Positions 62,470 to 64,000 of a stretch of DNA of 64,000 nt are shown here, one piece after another. A model generated the notes under the pieces. That model saw only the letters and a program-made list of their open reading frames with translations. It did not search any database and was not told where the DNA came from. The stretch comes from Trichopria drosophilae (Eukaryota; Arthropoda; Insecta; Hymenoptera; Diapriidae). A program made the position numbers and the translations under genes. The stretch is taken from positions 60,403,501 through 60,467,500 of the forward strand of contig CM059584.1 in NCBI GenBank assembly GCA_030407085.1, given 5' to 3'. The stretch's first letter is position 1; each line of letters starts with the position of its first letter.

Positions 62470-64000
62470 TACTTTATATCATGACAAAGATTTGCCTTTT
62501 TCTGGCAGTCTGGGAAAATTCCAAAAATGACAAAGATCTTCATCACTGTTAGTCAAGCGGTTAATGTGAAATTCAGAAGAGCTAAAATAAAAAATGTAAC
62601 ATTTTTTTAGACCATTAAAATAATTGTTTTTGTTTCGTAAGAAATTTTCTTTTTCTAAAAAATCTGAAATTCCTCAAAATCCATACATAATTATTTAGAA
62701 AATATGTTGTTATATTCATCATTATGTGAAAAAAAAAATTTTTTTTAAGAATTTAAAAGTTTTGTTATTAGTTATTAACATATTCTTAAAGTACGAATCA
62801 TGAGCTTTAAAAAGCACTGGTCATTTATCTAAATCGATACATTGTACCGGGAGTTACAGACCTTTCAATGTGCACATAACAGTCGTATTGAAAATTTAAG
62901 TCCCTGTAAGTTGGCAACCCTTGGATCTAAGGTCACAAAATTTTCCCGGTGTGTTTATAGTCAATAGGAATAATGATTGTGTAAATTGCAGCACGATTAA
63001 AATACTCTCCATTTTTACCTGGATCACTTCGCGTGGAATGCCCCATATATGTTATTAGATTTTAAGTCTTATATTTCATTAACATTATTTTATTAAATCT
63101 TGTATTGTAATATTGTTCCCACAAGAGAACATCGTTTGTCTGTTATTTTGTCTCTTAAAACTCAATTTATTCTTCTGCGTGTTTCATTCACTCATTTATG
63201 TAAGGCTACGATGATTAAGAAAAGTAGGAGCCGTCCATAAACCACATGGACAATTTTTCCAGATCCCCCCTCCCCCACTTGTACATGCGGACATTGCCTA
63301 TTACAAAACGAATTAAGTGCAGCTTAATTTGTTTGAAATCATTTTTTCAAAGAAGAATTTTCTGAAATAAATCATTTTAATTAAATATAATAAAGTGACA
63401 CTATTTTAATTTTCCATGAAAAGAATAGCAGTTTCCGATACATGGGCGTAATAACTTGCAAATGTGAAAAATTACAAAAAAATTTTAAATTTCTTTTTCT
63501 TACGCACTTTTATTATCAGATATTTAAAAATTTATGAAAATAGCTTAAATGACGTAAAATATTGCGGTATTTTTCTTGTTATGATTACATTATTATTTGG
63601 CGAAAAATTCAAATTTATTTTTTTTTTGTATTCATATTTGGCTATAGGAAGCATGCACCGGTTCGAAACAGAATTTGTTTGGAAAGAAATTATACTTTAT
63701 ATAATTTTATGTAAAATATGAATGATTCGAAGCAAATAAATAAATTTATAAACAATTGGTATTATTTATGTGTTTCAGAGCATCATTGTATTGAAATTTA
63801 TACCGTAGGTTCAATAGACTCATAACTTTACATTCGTGAAAAAAATTTGTATTTTAAATTATCACCGAATTTTTTGAATTGTTTGTTTTGCTGCTCGTTG
63901 CACCAGCGCGGTCCACCGGGCTTTTTTTAATTGTTCTTCATGTTATAAAAAATATGATATTATTGCAAATAATTTTCTGGAATTAACATCATTTAAAAGC
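62470..64000. other. AT-rich DNA, no gene seen
   Basis: A GCCGTCCATAAACCACATGG string near 63230-63250, followed by a C-rich run, resembles a transposon terminus that I recall recurring in insect genomes. Nothing else is recognised, and the frame at 63464-63721 (+) is low in complexity. Confidence 0.5.

Overview
This is a stretch of AT-rich, non-coding, transposon-dominated eukaryotic DNA, most likely from an insect. The evidence is the mix of elements: an R1-clade LINE, jockey/CR1-like LINEs, Ty3/gypsy LTR elements, mariner-, pogo- and Mutator-like relics, tRNA- and 5S-derived sequences, and no recognisable host gene. The order of insect cannot be settled from the sequence. Nothing suggests bacterial or organellar DNA.

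Layout. 1-496 is the end of a 31-bp minisatellite. 1490-5332 is a foldback DNA transposon with ~780-bp inverted repeats built of degenerate subrepeats; a 1.1-kb MITE-like insert sits in one arm and a decayed gene in the middle. 6.6-10.5 kb holds transposase scraps and small tandem duplications. 10924-21929 is a nearly complete 11.0-kb Ty3/gypsy retrotransposon (plus strand) with ~1.41-kb LTRs, gag, protease, RT-RNase H, integrase, hairpin repeats in the 3' UTR and a 4-bp ATGT target duplication. 22-27 kb holds AT-rich DNA, a tRNA-like SINE head and a decayed minus-strand transposon gene. 27.4-30.8 kb holds two opposed copies of another transposon gene (GGQN/HS..DR.FG motifs), a LINE scrap and a 5S rRNA-like fragment. 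32.1-33.4 kb holds a tRNA-derived SINE, a LINE C-terminus and a ~620-bp near-palindrome. 33.7-38.8 kb holds mariner and pogo/Tigger relics and a GC-rich insertion. 39.6-44.2 kb holds two LINE relics. 44.3-47.5 kb holds more retroelement fragments and a CGCTGAG-rich repeat. 49.0-53.3 kb is an inverted-repeat-bounded unit that carries a LINE derivative with an intact 566-codon ORF, and its right arm is split by a solo LTR. 53.4-62.5 kb holds a decayed Ty3/gypsy pol, LINE tails, a Mutator-like relic between palindrome-rich repeats, a 5'-truncated LINE with a clear target duplication, and another GC-rich solo-LTR candidate. The remainder to 64000 is AT-rich with no gene.

How it fits together. The gypsy element is the only nearly complete transposon. 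Its LTRs differ at roughly 15 positions by eye, so it is young. Gag and Pol are joined by a canonical -1 slippery heptamer. Two further frame breaks fall in homopolymers (A6 in protease, C7 in integrase) and are either inactivating or assembly errors. The most system-like signal is a SINE at 32.1-32.5 kb whose 3' body matches the 3' UTR of the LINE derivative at 49.4-51.5 kb, the arrangement expected when a SINE borrows a LINE's retrotransposition machinery.
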